Origin: Nymphaea colorata
Lineage: Eukaryota; Streptophyta; Magnoliopsida; Nymphaeales; Nymphaeaceae
DNA: 64,000 nucleotides
Assembly: GCF_008831285.2 (NCBI RefSeq)
Contig: NC_045142.1
Span: forward strand, 25,433,876 to 25,497,875
Reading direction: 5' to 3'
The notes under the pieces were generated by a model. That model saw nothing but the letters and a program-made list of their open reading frames with translations, was not told where the DNA came from and did not search any database. The position numbers and the translations under genes were made by a program. This document shows, piece by piece, positions 62,601-64,000 of the stretch (position 1 is the stretch's first letter; every line of letters begins with the position of its first letter).

Positions 62601-63212
62601 AGGGCACATGAAAATACGAGAGCTTCCAAGGAGTTCCTATAGCTGCAACTTGAGCTTTAACCCCAAGCCACTTTCGCACTGCAAAGGGTCTGTCTCTTGG
62701 TTGACTCTTGTGAAAAGAAAATACGAGGAAGAAAGCAGAACAGATAAAAGAAACAGAGTCAATTGGTTTAGTGAATGATGGGGCATGTAGTGTGTCACTT
62801 TGATGAGGCTTTCTTTTTCCCCTTTCTTCCTTTGGGGGTCAAATTTCTGTTCAAAATAATCTAGATTTGGGATTTGTGAAATGCAAATGTAAGGTATTAG
62901 TTGAGGTAGAGGTGTCAACAGTGAAGGAAACAGGGCCTGTTTTAATCAAGTTACTAGTAAACAAGTTATGCTGGTTTCGGTAATAGTCAGGTATCTTAGA
63001 TATTCATAGCACGTTTAGCTGTCTTATGCAAGGTCTTGTTTTAGGTTTTATTACATAATCCTTGAAGCTTTGCTGTTGAGTTTCTCTCTCTGCTATCTGA
63101 GCAAGTGTCTAATGCATTGCAGGGAATTCCAGGAGCTCCTCTCTGGGACTCCTATAGAGGTCAGTTTGTTGGGATGCTGAGCCCATTAGACTTCATTTTG
63201 ATTTTAAGAGAG
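59619..63212 (+). CDS. SNF4: SNF4-like SnRK1 beta-gamma subunit, N-terminal part (partial at right edge)
   Basis: Regulatory subunit of the plant SnRK1 energy-sensing kinase. Exons: 59619-59746, 60271-60358, 60774-60962, 61518-61625, 61723-61782 and 63123-63212; phases match throughout (221 codons). The N-terminus begins [10 protein letters not shown]. The glycogen-binding-like CBM48 domain (about residues 24-90) reads [47 protein letters not shown]. After a spacer, the first CBS region starts at [19 protein letters not shown] and continues [45 protein letters not shown]. This CBM-CBS fusion is the plant-specific KIN-beta-gamma architecture. The first intron starts with GC (59747) rather than GT. 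An in-frame ATG at 59592 would add nine residues; 59619 is preferred by family similarity. The remaining CBS motifs lie beyond the window. Confidence 0.93.
62144..62590. repeat. Two-copy dispersed repeat inside SNF4 intron 5
   Basis: Units starting GGGCAGTTTAGTCCC (62144) and GGGGAGTTTATTCCC (62407) share TGGCT(C/T)TAT, CTTTTTAAG-like, GAAGCT(G/A)CTAG, CAAACTAGAAGC, GCCCAG and TGGGAGT blocks in the same order at a period of about 262. It looks like a tandem or nested pair of one small element of unknown class. Confidence 0.7.
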
Positions 63213-64000
63213 GTAACATGCATTTGTACCTTAGACATTCTCCTTGGTTGAATCTTCTATTATCTGATGGCAGTGTTTTGTCCTTTCACTGTAAAAAGTT
63301 GCTTTCAATTGCTGGAATTAGTTACTTATTTCTATATGAAAATGCTTTGAAGGTGCGTGGTTTCATAACTGATTGGTGTGTTGGTATGTGGAGTTAGTAA
63401 CCCTTTAGCTGGCTTAGATCTGGCAATAGGACATTGATTTTCTTGGTCAGTTTCTAAGCTGGTAGCATTCCATAGTATCTGGCATGATATGCGAGTTTGA
63501 CTGAGAAGTTATTCCTTGGGAAGGATTGACAAAATCAAGATTTTTTCTTTTGTTTTTGTTTTTTCTACAAGTTATTATTTTTTAATTACATTTAAAAACA
63601 TTGTTTTTATTCTCATACCTATAAGGTCAATCAAGTGATAGATCCTTGAGATGCATCAAGTTGGAGGCCTACTGTGGAAGCCCTTCATGTCTAGAAACAG
63701 GCTTAGATGCTGGTAGGACTGAGTAAAAAAGGGGAAGATTATACGTGCCTGCAACTGCAGATTACACACAGTTCTAGGTGATGAATGTGCCACAGGCAAA
63801 ACCAAGAAGTATGTTTGTTTATCCAGTGATAGCACGGTGTTCCCGTTGCCAATGTGCACTTGTCCTTGGCTGGAATTGTGAGGTTAGCATGCTCTTAAAT
63901 CTTTCTGGAGTATGAGATGCTGGCTTTTCTAACATGTGAATGGCTGGAAAGAACACAAATATATTGAAAAAGGACATGGTAAGCTATAAGGTTTTGCAAT

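Overview
The window is nuclear DNA from a flowering plant. It has long AT-rich intergenic DNA, many GT-AG introns with phase-matched exons, a plant-type DYW pentatricopeptide gene, a plant SnRK1 beta-gamma gene, a Tourist-like MITE and decayed endogenous pararetrovirus DNA. I cannot name the species or order from the sequence alone.

Four protein genes are supported. (1) 1-8650, minus strand: the 5' part of a CUL1-type cullin. Thirteen coding exons give about 440 residues; the C-terminal half lies beyond the left edge. (2) 18085-19899, minus: an intronless PLS-class PPR protein with E and DYW domains, a probable organellar C-to-U RNA editing factor. (3) 22682-33907, minus: a large plant CW-type zinc-finger protein in 11 exons, about 1,774 residues if one apparent single-base deficit in a homopolymer is allowed for. 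(4) 58700-64000, plus: the 5' part of a SNF4-like SnRK1 beta-gamma subunit (CBM48 then CBS), with an apparent GC-AG intron; it runs off the right edge. From memory, the adjacent PPR-DYW and CW genes recall the Arabidopsis pair At4g15720/At4g15730, so this may be conserved microsynteny.

Between the genes: 8.7-12.6 kb holds AT microsatellites, tandem repeats and transposon scraps. 12.7-16.7 kb holds open plus-strand stretches that look like an unrecognised, perhaps broken, gene. 34.7-39.9 kb is intergenic with small dispersed repeats. A 398-bp MITE flanked by TAA lies at 39880-40277.

The most unusual region is 40.46-55.57 kb, a rearranged endogenous caulimovirid (pararetrovirus) locus. It contains two minus-strand copies of a reverse transcriptase/RNase H block. 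Each is followed by a coiled-coil reading frame and a conserved unrecognised block with an acidic end; a third copy of that block lies at 53 kb. There is a movement-protein-like remnant on the plus strand, two tRNA-Met primer-binding sites facing each other in a large inverted repeat, and two tandem arrays of about 440-bp promoter units whose internal joints fall at the primer-binding site. All copies are broken by stops, frameshifts or deletions.

The four genes do not form a pathway: ubiquitin ligase scaffold, organellar RNA editing, putative chromatin reader and energy-sensing kinase subunit. They are independent housekeeping or regulatory loci separated by repeat-rich DNA.
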